Of a stretch of DNA of 64,000 nt, positions 17,954-26,633 are shown one piece after another. Both the position numbers and the translations under genes were made by a program. The notes under the pieces are model-generated. The model was not told where the DNA came from, searched no databases, and saw nothing but the letters and a program-made list of their open reading frames with translations. Each line of letters begins with the position of its first letter. Position 1 is the stretch's first letter. Origin of the DNA: Pedobacter ghigonis (GTDB taxonomy: Bacteria > Bacteroidota > Bacteroidia > Sphingobacteriales > Sphingobacteriaceae). The DNA lies in NCBI RefSeq assembly GCF_903166585.1, contig NZ_CAESCM010000012.1, positions 62,001 to 126,000 of the forward strand, given 5' to 3'.

Positions 17954-18681
17954 TTAGTTCCGGTATATATCGAACTTATTCCAAACGTTAAACTTTTGTG
18001 TTTGGTACTTTTAAAACCAATTTTTTGCATCAGTGCCGTAAAATCTTCTCCATCGGGAAAAGCCGCCACCGATTCGGGCAGGTATGTATAAGCCCGGTGA
18101 TCTTTAGAAAACAGTTTACCGAAAAAAGGAGTTACCTGTTTAAAATAGAAACTATAAAGTTGCTTCACCGGAAAAACTTTGGGTTTCGAAAATTCGAGTA
18201 TCACCATTTTTCCATTTGGTTTAAGCACGCGGTACATATCGGCCAAACCTTTTTCCAGGTTTTCGAAATTACGCACCCCATAAGCACAGGTAATGGCATC
18301 GAAGGTGTGATCGTCAAAATGCAAGCCTTCCGAATCGCCAACCTGAACCGAAAAAACTTCGTTTAAACTGCGCTCATTGATTTTCTTTTTGGCTACTTCG
18401 AGCATACCCTCAGAAATATCAACACCGATTACCTTTTCGGGATGAAGCTTTTTAATGGCTTCAAAAGCAAAATCGCCCGTTCCGGTAGCGACATCAAGCA
18501 TTGTTCTCGGGTGGATTGAAACGAGTTCTTTAATGGCCTTTTTGCGCCAAAGCACATCAATGCCCAGTGAAAGAAAATGGTTTAAAAAATCGTAAGTGCC
18601 CGAAATATTATTGAACATGGTTGCAACCTGTTCTTTTTTGGTTGCATCTGCTACCTGATATGGAGTGATATTCTGATTCAT
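17950..18681 (-). CDS. ubiE: demethylmenaquinone methyltransferase
   Basis: UbiE/MenG transfers a methyl group from S-adenosylmethionine to demethylmenaquinone, the last step of menaquinone synthesis. The frame opens at a TTG (18693), but ATG 18681 gives the better start (MNQNITPYQVADATKKEQV, 243 residues). The protein has the family block MFNNISGTYDFLNHFLSLG, the SAM-binding motif MLDVATGTGDFAFEA, and the conserved DAITCAYGVRNFENL. It overlaps porT by four bases (ATGA), so the two are coupled. With menaquinone as the normal quinone of Bacteroidota, the MenG activity is the relevant one. Confidence 0.96.
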   Translation of the reverse strand: MNQNITPYQVADATKKEQVATMFNNISGTYDFLNHFLSLGIDVLWRKKAIKELVSIHPRTMLDVATGTGDFAFEAIKKLHPEKVIGVDISEGMLEVAKKKINERSLNEVFSVQVGDSEGLHFDDHTFDAITCAYGVRNFENLEKGLADMYRVLKPNGKMVILEFSKPKVFPVKQLYSFYFKQVTPFFGKLFSKDHRAYTYLPESVAAFPDGEDFTALMQKIGFKSTKHKSLTFGISSIYTGTK

Positions 18682-18822
18682 GATATGTGGCAAAGATAGA
18701 GAAAAGAGTTTGCAGTTGGGAGTTTAGAGTTTGCAGTTTAGTGATTCCTATAAACTTTACGAAGCGTTGACCTCGGTAAATTCAAGCTCCCAACTCCAAC
18801 CCCCCAACTCAAAACTAATTAT

Positions 18823-18830
18823 TACCTTTG
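18823..18830 (+). promoter_or_regulatory. -7 box TACCTTTG for engB
   Basis: The octamer fits the Bacteroidota -7 consensus TANNTTTG and ends 4 bases before the engB ATG, which would put the transcript start at or very near the start codon. No TTTG -33 element is visible at the usual 19-21 base distance; that region is a CCCAACTC repeat. Confidence 0.45.
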
Positions 18831-18834
18831 CATC

Positions 18835-19458
18835 ATGGTTATCAAAACAGCAGCATTTATATGCAGCAACACCCAGGTTTCGGCTTTGCCGCCACCAACA
18901 ATGCCCGAGTATGCCTTTATTGGTCGCTCTAATGTGGGTAAATCTTCATTAATCAACATGTTGGTTAATCAGCATGGTTTGGCAAAAACATCTCAACGTC
19001 CGGGGAAAACACAGCTTATCAATCACTTTCTGGTTAATGATGCCTGGTATATTGTTGATTTGCCGGGTTACGGTTATGCCAAAGTTTCGAAAACAAGTCG
19101 CGAAAAGTGGGAAAAATTTATCCGCGCTTACCTTACCAAAAGAGAAAGCTTACAATGCGTTTTTGTTTTGATCGATAGCCGCTTGGAGCCGCAACAAATT
19201 GATATTGAATTTTGTTACTGGCTGGGCGAAAAACAAATTCCCTTTTCTTTAATCTTTACCAAAGCCGATAAACAAGGCATGACCACCACACAAAAAAATG
19301 TGGCAGGCTTTAAACGTAAACTGGGTGAATTTTTCGAAGAAATTCCGGCAACTTTTATCACTTCGGCCGAAAAAGCCCTGGGAAAAGAAGAAGTGCTGAA
19401 CTTCATCCATGAAGTAAATAATGATTTTGTAGTCCCTACGGATTATAAGCGGTTTTAA
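18835..19458 (+). CDS. engB: YihA/EngB-family ribosome biogenesis GTPase
   Basis: EngB (YsxC/YihA) is a GTPase required for assembly of the large ribosomal subunit. The 207-residue protein has the P-loop GRSNVGKSSLI (30-40), the switch motif PGKTQLINHF, G3 DLPGYGYAKV, G4 TKADK, and G5 TSAEKALG. The family-typical opening AAFICSNTQVSALPPPTMPEYAFIGRSNVGKS supports the ATG at 18835, even though the -7 box is only 4 bases upstream. It is transcribed away from ubiE. Another frame at 18731-18952 overlaps its start but has no support. Confidence 0.97.
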   Translation: MVIKTAAFICSNTQVSALPPPTMPEYAFIGRSNVGKSSLINMLVNQHGLAKTSQRPGKTQLINHFLVNDAWYIVDLPGYGYAKVSKTSREKWEKFIRAYLTKRESLQCVFVLIDSRLEPQQIDIEFCYWLGEKQIPFSLIFTKADKQGMTTTQKNVAGFKRKLGEFFEEIPATFITSAEKALGKEEVLNFIHEVNNDFVVPTDYKRF

Positions 19459-19556
19459 GGTTCAATAGTTCACTGGTCATTGGTTCATTTGTAATTTACA
19501 ACCTGCCATTAACCATCGACTATGAACCAATAATAACAGTTAACCATTACCAATAA

Positions 19557-20414
19557 ATGAAAAAATACTTTTCACTCGTATTATTTGCACACTCGGTTTT
19601 TGCATTACCTTTTGCCATGATCGGATTCTTTTTGGGTGTAACTACCACCGATAATCCCTTTTCGTGGTACAAATTAATATTGGTTTTGCTCTGTATGGTT
19701 TTTGCACGCAACTCGGCCATGGCTTTTAACCGCTACCTCGACCGGAATATCGATGCCAAAAACCCACGTACTAAAATGCGCGATATCCCTGCAGGGAAAG
19801 TTTCGGCAAATGAAGCGCTCACTTTTGTGATCATCAATTGCGTATTATTTGCCATTGCTACCTATTTTATTAATCCGCTTTGTTTTTATTTATCGCCGGT
19901 GGCCCTGTTTGTAGTATTATTTTATAGTTACACCAAAAGGTTTACGGCACTGTGCCACCTGGTATTAGGTCTGGGCCTATCGCTGGCACCAATTGGGGCA
20001 TATATCGCTGTAACCGGTCAGTTTGCTTTGGTTCCGGTTTTATATTCTTTAACCGTGTTGTTCTGGGTAAGTGGTTTCGATATCATTTATGCATTGCAGG
20101 ACGAAGATTTCGACCGCGAAGAAAAATTACATTCTATTCCATCTGCTCTTGGCATAAAAAATGCACTGAACGTTTCGGTTTTGCTGCATGTATTTTCGGC
20201 AGTCTGCGTAATCTTACCCGTATTCTTTACAGAATTTAGCTGGGTTTATTATGTAGGAATTGTATTTTTCTGCTCTATGTTGATTTATCAGCACCTGCTT
20301 GTAAAACCAAACGACATTAGCAAAGTAAACCGGGCATTTCAAACCTTAAATGGTTATGCCTCGGTAGTATTTGCCATTTGCTTTTTAATAGACGCGTATT
20401 TGAGACATAAATAG
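19557..20414 (+). CDS. UbiA-family prenyltransferase
   Basis: The 285-residue membrane protein has eight or nine hydrophobic helices and both Asp-rich motifs of UbiA prenyltransferases: NRYLDRNIDAKNPRT (first diphosphate/Mg site, about residue 60-75) and ALQDEDFDREEKLHSIPS (second site, about 180-198). These enzymes join a long prenyl chain to an aromatic ring, here presumably in menaquinone synthesis. The pattern is nearer to the putative 4-hydroxybenzoate/MqnP-like group than to MenA, which would suit the futalosine route, but that assignment depends on genes outside the window. It is downstream of engB and near ubiE. Confidence 0.88.
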   Translation: MKKYFSLVLFAHSVFALPFAMIGFFLGVTTTDNPFSWYKLILVLLCMVFARNSAMAFNRYLDRNIDAKNPRTKMRDIPAGKVSANEALTFVIINCVLFAIATYFINPLCFYLSPVALFVVLFYSYTKRFTALCHLVLGLGLSLAPIGAYIAVTGQFALVPVLYSLTVLFWVSGFDIIYALQDEDFDREEKLHSIPSALGIKNALNVSVLLHVFSAVCVILPVFFTEFSWVYYVGIVFFCSMLIYQHLLVKPNDISKVNRAFQTLNGYASVVFAICFLIDAYLRHK

Positions 20415-20615
20415 AAATGAGTGAAGGAGAGAATTTTGAATGATTAAATGCTTTTTGTAACTAATCAAATTCAATCACTATTCCATCAGTCATTCAATAA
20501 TTAAACAATAAAAAATGAGTGAATTTTGAATGACGAAATGATTGAGTTTTGCATTAAATCGCTCAACTCCTATTCTTTCATTCAACAACTCTCTAATTCA
20601 ATAATTAAACTAACC
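20415..20615. repeat. spacer with duplicated and complementary phrases
   Basis: ATGAGTGAA...GAATTTTGAATGA occurs twice (about 20417-20443 and 20515-20534), and the complementary kind CATTCAATAATTAAAC occurs near 20493 and, slightly altered, near 20590. The M3 peptidase frame technically opens inside this spacer at 20526, but that part is repeat sequence, which argues for the later ATG at 20616. Confidence 0.5.
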
Positions 20616-22322
20616 ATGATCATCACCAAAAAACCAAGAACATATATTCCACAGGATTTAACCATTACCTGGGAAAGCCTGGCCCCTATTTTTGATGAAT
20701 TGCAAAACCGAAACATTGCTGGCAATGCAGAATTAGTGCAATGGCTAAAAGACCGTTCGGAGCTTGAGGCTGCTTTAGAGGAAGATTTTGCCTGGCGTTA
20801 CATCAAAATGAGCTGCGATACGGCCAACGAAGAACTGGTTAAAAGTTTTCAATATTTCGCTACTGAAATTTCGCCGAAAATATCGCCACTATCTAACGAG
20901 CTAAACAAGAAATTTGTTGAAAGTCCGTTTATGGATGAACTCGATAAGGAAAAATATTTCGTTTATAACAGGTCGGTTAAAAAGGCATTGGAACTTTTCC
21001 GCGAAGAAAATATCGAACTGTTTACCGAACTGCAGGTTAAGCAACAGAAGTACCAGAGCATTACAGGCGCCATGAGCGTAGAAATTAATGGCCAGGAATA
21101 TACGTTGGAGCAGGCTTCTATTTTGGTCAAAGATTTAAACCGCGAAGTGCGCGAAAATGCTTTCAGAACCATCCAGCAGCGTCGCCTTGTTGATAAAGAC
21201 GATTTAAATATCTTGTTTGATGAACTGATCAGACTACGTAATCAGGTGGCCCTGAATGCAGGTTTTGAAAATTACCGCGATTACATGTTTCAGGCTTTAG
21301 GCCGTTTTGATTATACCCCGCAAGATTGCTACGACTTTGCAAACGCCATTGAGAAAGAGATTGTTCCGATTTTGAAAGAACAAGCTGAGAAACGCAGGGA
21401 AGCACTGGGCTTAGATACTTTAAAACCATGGGATTTAGAGGTGAGTGTAAGTGGTAAGGCTGCATTAAAGCCTTTCAACAACGGCGCAGAACTAATTGAC
21501 AAAAGTATTGCCTGCTTTAACGCCATCGACCCTAAACTGGGCGAAAAACTGGCAACCATGAAAGCCAACAACCTTTTTGATGTAGAGAGCAGAAAAGGCA
21601 AAGCTCCTGGCGGATACAACTATCCTTTGGCCGAAACCGGAGCACCATTTATCTTCATGAACTCGGCCAACTCGCTCCGCGATTTAACCACGATGGTACA
21701 CGAAGGAGGGCACGCTGTTCATACCTTCTTAACGGCCAATTTAGAATTGAACGATTTTAAACATTGTCCGTCGGAAGTGGCAGAACTGGCCTCAATGAGC
21801 ATGGAATTAATTTCTATGGATAAATGGGATGTTTATTTCGATAACGAGGAAGATTTAATCCGCGCTAAAAAGGAACAGCTGGCCGATGTTTTAAAAACAT
21901 TGCCATGGGTAGCGGTAATCGACCAGTTTCAACACTGGATTTACACCAACCCTAACCATACTGCTGCAGACCGTGAAGAAACTTTTAAGCAGATTTATAA
22001 CCGCTTTGGTGCGGGCTTTGCCAACTGGGATGGCTTGGAGCAACAATTCGGCAATATCTGGCAAAAACAGCTGCATTTGTTCGAAGTTCCTTTTTACTAT
22101 ATCGAGTACGCAATTGCCCAGCTAGGTGCCATTGCGGTTTGGAAAAACTACAAGGAAAACCCTGAAAAAGCATTAGACCAATATCTGGCCGCACTGGCTT
22201 TGGGTTACACTAAACCAATGAACGAGATTTATGAAACTGCCGGAATTAAATTCGACTTTAGCGCCGAATATGTAAAAGAACTGGCCAGCTTTGTAAAAGG
22301 TGAACTGGATAAACTGGGATAG
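20616..22322 (+). CDS. M3-family zinc oligopeptidase
   Basis: The 568-residue protein is a thimet-oligopeptidase/oligoendopeptidase F type metallopeptidase. The zinc site HEGGH begins at His362, within the family context TTMVHEGGHAVHTF, and the third ligand Glu is in the following SEVAELASMSMEL. The C-terminal motif NYKENPEKALDQYLAALALG is also typical. The frame opens at 20526, but the first 30 residues come from a repeat spacer; ATG 20616 gives MIITKKPRTYIPQDLTI, which fits related proteins. There is no signal peptide, so it should degrade short peptides in the cytoplasm. It is followed by a strong terminator shared with the convergent MFS gene. Confidence 0.95.
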   Translation: MIITKKPRTYIPQDLTITWESLAPIFDELQNRNIAGNAELVQWLKDRSELEAALEEDFAWRYIKMSCDTANEELVKSFQYFATEISPKISPLSNELNKKFVESPFMDELDKEKYFVYNRSVKKALELFREENIELFTELQVKQQKYQSITGAMSVEINGQEYTLEQASILVKDLNREVRENAFRTIQQRRLVDKDDLNILFDELIRLRNQVALNAGFENYRDYMFQALGRFDYTPQDCYDFANAIEKEIVPILKEQAEKRREALGLDTLKPWDLEVSVSGKAALKPFNNGAELIDKSIACFNAIDPKLGEKLATMKANNLFDVESRKGKAPGGYNYPLAETGAPFIFMNSANSLRDLTTMVHEGGHAVHTFLTANLELNDFKHCPSEVAELASMSMELISMDKWDVYFDNEEDLIRAKKEQLADVLKTLPWVAVIDQFQHWIYTNPNHTAADREETFKQIYNRFGAGFANWDGLEQQFGNIWQKQLHLFEVPFYYIEYAIAQLGAIAVWKNYKENPEKALDQYLAALALGYTKPMNEIYETAGIKFDFSAEYVKELASFVKGELDKLG

Positions 22323-22380
22323 AACAAGGTAAAAGGTTTAAAGGTGGAAGGCTGAAGGTAAAAGCGTTTCCACTCAAAAA

Positions 22381-22416
22381 AACAAAAAGTCGTAGCATTC
22401 GCTACGACTTTTTGTT
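22381..22416. terminator. bidirectional terminator between the M3 peptidase and MFS genes
   Basis: AACAAAAAGTCGTAGC at 22381-22396 pairs perfectly with GCTACGACTTTTTGTT at 22401-22416 across a 4-base loop. Both strands end in a T run, fitting two convergent genes. Confidence 0.92.
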
Positions 22417-22444
22417 AGTGTTTAAATTTGAAAATTTGGTTGCC

Positions 22445-23665
22445 TTAATCCGCCACTTCTCTTTTTCTTACTTTCAAAATCATAAACATGACGATTAATG
22501 AGATTACAATCATAATCAAATAGCTATAGCTCAGGTTGCGTTCATCCCTAGCCGGCACCAGGCTTACCACAGCATAGCTCAAAAACGACACAATAACATA
22601 AGTAATCCCTCCGGTTAAACCACCTGCAATCCCCGCATTTTTAGGGAATTTACTCAAACAAAAGGTAAAGTAGTTGTTGAAAGTAAAACCTGCCCCAATG
22701 TGGATAATAAAGGCAAAAAAGATCAACGAGTAAAGGTTACTGATAAAGTTAAGGCTCAGCATCATTAATACCACAAATACCAGCTGCAAAACTGAATTAA
22801 TGGCCAAACGCTTGAAAAACGGACGGTTAATGGTGGCTTTTCCAATAAAACCGCCAACCATCCAAGCAAAGCCCAATACCAGTGAGCTATATCCTGCAAT
22901 TACAGGTGAAAGGTGCAAATGGTGCTCAATAATAAATGGCCCTGTCATGTTGTAAACCATTACCATACAATAAGCCAGTCCAAGCATAACAATCCCTAAA
23001 GTAAAGCTGGTGGTTTTAATCATAGTGGCATAAATGTTGGCTATTTTCTTCAACTGGAAATCGGTAAAATGTTTCAAAGTTTCGCCGCTGAACAAAAACT
23101 CAAGCAGAGCAAAAACCAGGGCAAAACCACCAAGGAAATAGAAGTTAGATTCCCAGCCAAAAACCGTTTGCAGATAGCCTCCAATAAAAGGTGCAACAAT
23201 TGGCCCGGTTGACCAGATGATAGAAAACAAACTGAGGTAATGCTTAAGCTGGTCGCCTTCAAAAAGATCGACAAAATAGGCGCGCTTTGCAACCACTATT
23301 GCCCCAACGGTAAGCCCGTGTATAATCCGCATTAAGTAAATCAGATAGATGTTGTGCGTATTGGCAATAATGAGGCTGGCAGCGGCAAAAATCAACAGCG
23401 AATACAAACCGATTTTATAGCGGCCAAAGCTATCGAGCACACTGCCGATAAACAGCTGCGCAACACCATAACTGATCAGAAATATACTTAGCGTAAGCTG
23501 AACCTGAACGTTGCTCACCTGCATTTCACCTGCCATAGTTGGCAGAGATGGAATGTAAATATCGGTGGCAAATCCCGACAGGGGAATCAGGGCAAAAGCC
23601 AGTATGGTGGCTATCCCCTGATGATGTTCTTTAATGTATTTAATGTCTAAAGTACCTGTATTCAT
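22445..23665 (-). CDS. MFS transporter of the Bcr/CflA drug-exporter type
   Basis: The 406-residue protein has about twelve hydrophobic helices. The N-terminal half carries FATDIYIPSLPTMAGEMQVS and FLISYGVAQLFIGSVLDSFGRYKIG, the latter being the MFS loop 2-3 motif, and together these are characteristic of the Bcr/CflA/DHA1 group of proton-driven exporters. The substrate is unknown; relatives export bicyclomycin, sulphonamides or dipeptides. The gene is convergent to the M3 peptidase, with a shared terminator, and divergent from the amino acid permease, with about 290 bases of AT-rich spacer between in which I see no second gene. Confidence 0.9.
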   Translation of the reverse strand: MNTGTLDIKYIKEHHQGIATILAFALIPLSGFATDIYIPSLPTMAGEMQVSNVQVQLTLSIFLISYGVAQLFIGSVLDSFGRYKIGLYSLLIFAAASLIIANTHNIYLIYLMRIIHGLTVGAIVVAKRAYFVDLFEGDQLKHYLSLFSIIWSTGPIVAPFIGGYLQTVFGWESNFYFLGGFALVFALLEFLFSGETLKHFTDFQLKKIANIYATMIKTTSFTLGIVMLGLAYCMVMVYNMTGPFIIEHHLHLSPVIAGYSSLVLGFAWMVGGFIGKATINRPFFKRLAINSVLQLVFVVLMMLSLNFISNLYSLIFFAFIIHIGAGFTFNNYFTFCLSKFPKNAGIAGGLTGGITYVIVSFLSYAVVSLVPARDERNLSYSYLIMIVISLIVMFMILKVRKREVAD

Positions 23666-23955
23666 AAAAGATAAAATTGTAGCTGTTTATATTCCAATCA
23701 AACAAAATTTTATGTATGCAAATCCCTCTTGAAGATTGAAGTGAGCAAAATTACTGCTTTGGCACTGCTTAAAATTATGCCAATCAAATAAAGGCTTATG
23801 ATGAGCAAATAATTGAACTTTTTGACATTAATTTCATAAAACATCAGCATTTTGGTGGCATTTTATTCGCAATTGGCGTGTAATGAAATTTATATCTTGC
23901 TTTAAATGTTTTTAGCCAAACTTTTTATAAGTTTGAAGAAACAATCAAACAACAA

Positions 23956-25905
23956 ATGTTCGAAAAGCTATTCAGAAAGAAATCCATTTCCAAGATATTA
24001 CAAGATGCGGCAAAAGGCTATGGCGACCACGAAAACACTTTACATAAAACCCTCGGTGTACGCGATTTAACTGCCTTTGGCATTGCAGCTATTATTGGTG
24101 CTGGCATTTTTAGTACGATTGGCAAAGCCAGCGCAGATGGCGGTCCGGCGGTAATTTTCCTGTTTATTTTTACTGCAGTTGCCTGTAGTTTTGCAGCTTT
24201 TGCTTATGCCGAATTTGCATCAATGGTACCGGTTTCGGGCAGTGCCTACACCTATTCATACGTTGCTTTTGGTGAACTGGTGGCCTGGATTATTGGCTGG
24301 TCGCTCATTATGGAATACTCCATCGGGAACATTACCGTAGCCATATCTTGGTCTGATTACTTTACAGGACTACTTTCTACGATAAAAATACCCCCCTTAG
24401 GGATTGACGGCATCCACGTACCAGACTGGATGACGATGGATTACCTCAGTGCTTACAATGGCCATAAACATGCAGAAGCCCTATTGGCCGCAGGCAAAAA
24501 TTTAGCCGATTTAGATTCGGCAACAGCGCTTGCCAATAATGCATGGCTTACTGCGCCAAAAATTGGCGGTTTCCACCTGGTAGCCGATCTTCCGGCTTTA
24601 GCCATTATCATCCTGATTACCTGGCTAATTTACCGCGGAATGAAAGAAAGCCGCAATGCCAGTAATGCCATGGTTGTTGTTAAACTAGCCGTAATTTTAT
24701 TGGTACTGGCGGTAGGTATATTTTATGTCGATACTAAAAACTGGAATCCTTTTGCACCAAACGGTGTTTCGGGTGTATTGAAGGGTGTTTCTGCCGTATT
24801 TTTTGCTTACATCGGCTTCGATGCCATTTCTACAACAGCCGAAGAGTGTAAAAACCCACAACGCGATTTACCTCGAGGTATGATGTGGGCCATTATTATT
24901 TGTACCATTCTTTATGTAGCTATAGCGCTGGTTCTAACCGGTATTGTAAAGTCTGATACTTTGGCTGTAGGCGATCCGCTGGCTTTTGTTTTCGATCAGA
25001 TCGATCTTAAATTGATGAGCGGTATTATTGCTGTTAGTGCTGTTTTTGCTATGGCAAGTGTACTTTTGGTGTTTCAAATGGGTCAACCACGTATTTGGAT
25101 GAGTATGAGCAGAGACGGACTGTTACCGAAATCATTTTCAAAAATTCACCCAAAATATAAAACACCTTCATTTGCTACTATTGTGGTAGGTTTTGTAGTT
25201 GCAGTTCCATCACTATTCATGAACCTCACCATCGTTACCGACCTTTGTTCTATCGGAACACTTTTCGCTTTCGTATTGGTTTGTGCTGGTGTTTTGGTAC
25301 TTCAAAACAGGCCTGATGTACAACGTGGAAAATTCAAGATCCCGTATGTAAACAGTAAATTCATCGTTCCGGTTATATTTATTGCGAGCATTATCTTCGC
25401 ATTTACACAATACGGAAAAGAAACCAAAGCTTTCTTTCTTAACTCGCCAAAAACTGTGGAAACGGTAAATTTTGTTACCTCTTTAAATGGCGAAGAGCTT
25501 AAAATTGTTAAGGAAGAAATTGTTCAAAATGCTTCTCCGCAAATCATTCTGGCCGAGAAAGTGGATGCAGAATCTTACCTAAGCGCATTACCGGGCGATC
25601 GCTATGAGCAGTTTATTGCAGCTTCGAAGGTTAGTATCGACAAGAAATACGAAAGTGGTTGGAGCCTCTTTAAACACAAAATCCCTATGTGGATTTTTCT
25701 GATTATCTGCGTAGTTATCACCTTCTATTGCATTACCAAAAACCTTTCATTAATTCCGGCATTAGGGTTAATTAGTTGTTTATACATGATGTGCGAACTG
25801 GGTATTTCGAACTGGATTGGTTTTGGTATCTGGTTGGTTGTAGGCCTGGTTGTTTATTTTGCTTATGGGTACAAGCATAGTAAGCTGGCACAGACTGAGC
25901 ACTAA
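23956..25905 (+). CDS. APC-superfamily amino acid permease (cationic amino acid transporter type)
   Basis: The 649-residue protein follows the CAT/YfnA pattern: KTLGVRDLTAFGIAAIIGAGIFSTIG in helix 1, VSGSAYTYSYVAFGELVAWIIGWSLIMEY in helix 3, and KGVSAVFFAYIGFDAISTTAEECKNPQRDLPRG around helix 6. It is longer than the usual roughly 480-500 residues because of two extra hydrophilic stretches: one of about 60 residues after helix 4 (near residues 145-205), and one of about 85 residues (near residues 490-575, FLNSPKTVETVNF to YESGWSLF) before the last helices. It should import amino acids with a proton; the substrate is unknown. A broken RAYT gene begins 5 bases after its stop. Confidence 0.93.
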   Translation: MFEKLFRKKSISKILQDAAKGYGDHENTLHKTLGVRDLTAFGIAAIIGAGIFSTIGKASADGGPAVIFLFIFTAVACSFAAFAYAEFASMVPVSGSAYTYSYVAFGELVAWIIGWSLIMEYSIGNITVAISWSDYFTGLLSTIKIPPLGIDGIHVPDWMTMDYLSAYNGHKHAEALLAAGKNLADLDSATALANNAWLTAPKIGGFHLVADLPALAIIILITWLIYRGMKESRNASNAMVVVKLAVILLVLAVGIFYVDTKNWNPFAPNGVSGVLKGVSAVFFAYIGFDAISTTAEECKNPQRDLPRGMMWAIIICTILYVAIALVLTGIVKSDTLAVGDPLAFVFDQIDLKLMSGIIAVSAVFAMASVLLVFQMGQPRIWMSMSRDGLLPKSFSKIHPKYKTPSFATIVVGFVVAVPSLFMNLTIVTDLCSIGTLFAFVLVCAGVLVLQNRPDVQRGKFKIPYVNSKFIVPVIFIASIIFAFTQYGKETKAFFLNSPKTVETVNFVTSLNGEELKIVKEEIVQNASPQIILAEKVDAESYLSALPGDRYEQFIAASKVSIDKKYESGWSLFKHKIPMWIFLIICVVITFYCITKNLSLIPALGLISCLYMMCELGISNWIGFGIWLVVGLVVYFAYGYKHSKLAQTEH

Positions 25906-25910
25906 ATATC

Positions 25911-26438
25911 ATGAAGTATAATCCTCTAATACATTATCGGAAATCGATCAGATTAAAGGGTTATGATTACTCAAAAGCAGGAGCTTATTTCATTACCATT
26001 TGTTGCGAAGAGCGGCTCCGTAGATTTGGGAAAGTTTCAGACGATAAAATGATCTTAAATGAATTAGGAAGGCTTGCTTATGATGAATGGATCAAATTAG
26101 CGCATAGATTTTCAAATTTCGAACTTGATGTTTTTCAGATAATGCCGAATCATATGCACGGTATTATCGTCTTGTCAGATGTCGGGGCGAACGCGAGGGT
26201 CGCACAAGAAGAAGAAAACACACTAAACCCGACAATTTCCGATATTATTGGCGCATATAAATCAATCGTTTCAAACGAATGCCTGTGATTATTCAAATCG
26301 CAAAACAAAACAATGGGTAAGGTATGGCAACGGAATTATTACGAGCATATCATCCGTGATGAAAGAACATATCAAAACATCTCCAATTATATCATCAACA
26401 ATCCCAGTAAATGGAACGACGATAAATTTCATGTTTAA
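25911..26438 (+). pseudogene. RAYT / IS200-like Y1 transposase broken by an in-frame TGA
   Basis: The first 125 codons encode a REP-associated tyrosine transposase: YRKSIRLKGYDYSKAGAYFITIC at the start, the HUH-type metal motif in MPNHMHGIIVL (His-Met-His), and the candidate nucleophile Tyr in SDIIGAYKS. At 26286-26288 a TGA stops the frame exactly where relatives continue. After it the same frame goes on with FKSQNKTMGKVWQRNYYEH and the family ending YIINNPSKWNDDKF, stopping at 26436-26438. So there is one nonsense change and no frameshift. The gene sits 5 bases behind the permease stop. Transposition function is presumably lost, unless the stop is read through. Confidence 0.85.
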
Positions 26439-26444
26439 ACAAAA

Positions 26445-26473
26445 AATCCTCTTTCCATAATAGAAAGAGGATT
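26445..26473 (-). terminator. hairpin terminator after the kup unit
   Basis: AATCCTCTTTC (26445-26455) pairs perfectly with GAAAGAGGATT (26463-26473), with a 7-base loop. On the minus strand the stem is followed by a T run (A run from 26441), so it mainly terminates the kup / small protein transcript; it may also stop plus-strand transcripts weakly. Confidence 0.85.
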
Positions 26474-26477
26474 ACAT

Positions 26478-26633
26478 TTATTTCTTCTTAACAAAAGCTA
26501 AAGCGGTTATTATTATCAAGCCTAAACCAGATGCTATCATGTAATTATTTGCGTGATTCAGGTGATATATCTTTGCTACAGGCCCCGCAATAAACAAAAT
26601 TATAGCCAGCAGAATAATCAGGTTCCTGCTCAT
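26478..26633 (-). CDS. 51-residue two-helix membrane protein coupled to kup
   Basis: This short gene has an ATG at 26631-26633 that shares one base with the kup stop codon (TAATG), so translation should be coupled. The product has 51 residues: MSRN, a first hydrophobic helix (about 5-19), a turn with GPVAKIYHLNHANN, a second helix (about 31-47), and a Lys-Lys-Lys end, giving both termini inside. The KIYH...AN..M...G.G pattern resembles the two-helix unit of GldL and of small GldL-related proteins, where it reads KIMHWPGAN. A terminator follows directly. Its function is unknown. Its position suggests a companion of the potassium transporter, which is inference. It is convergent to the broken RAYT. 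Confidence 0.75.
   Translation of the reverse strand: MSRNLIILLAIILFIAGPVAKIYHLNHANNYMIASGLGLIIITALAFVKKK

Noticed and set aside
17998..18366. 122-codon plus-strand frame inside ubiE
   Set aside because: It is antisense to ubiE and has no family pattern.
18731..18952. 73-codon frame overlapping the start of engB
   Set aside because: It overlaps engB in another frame and begins in repeat sequence.
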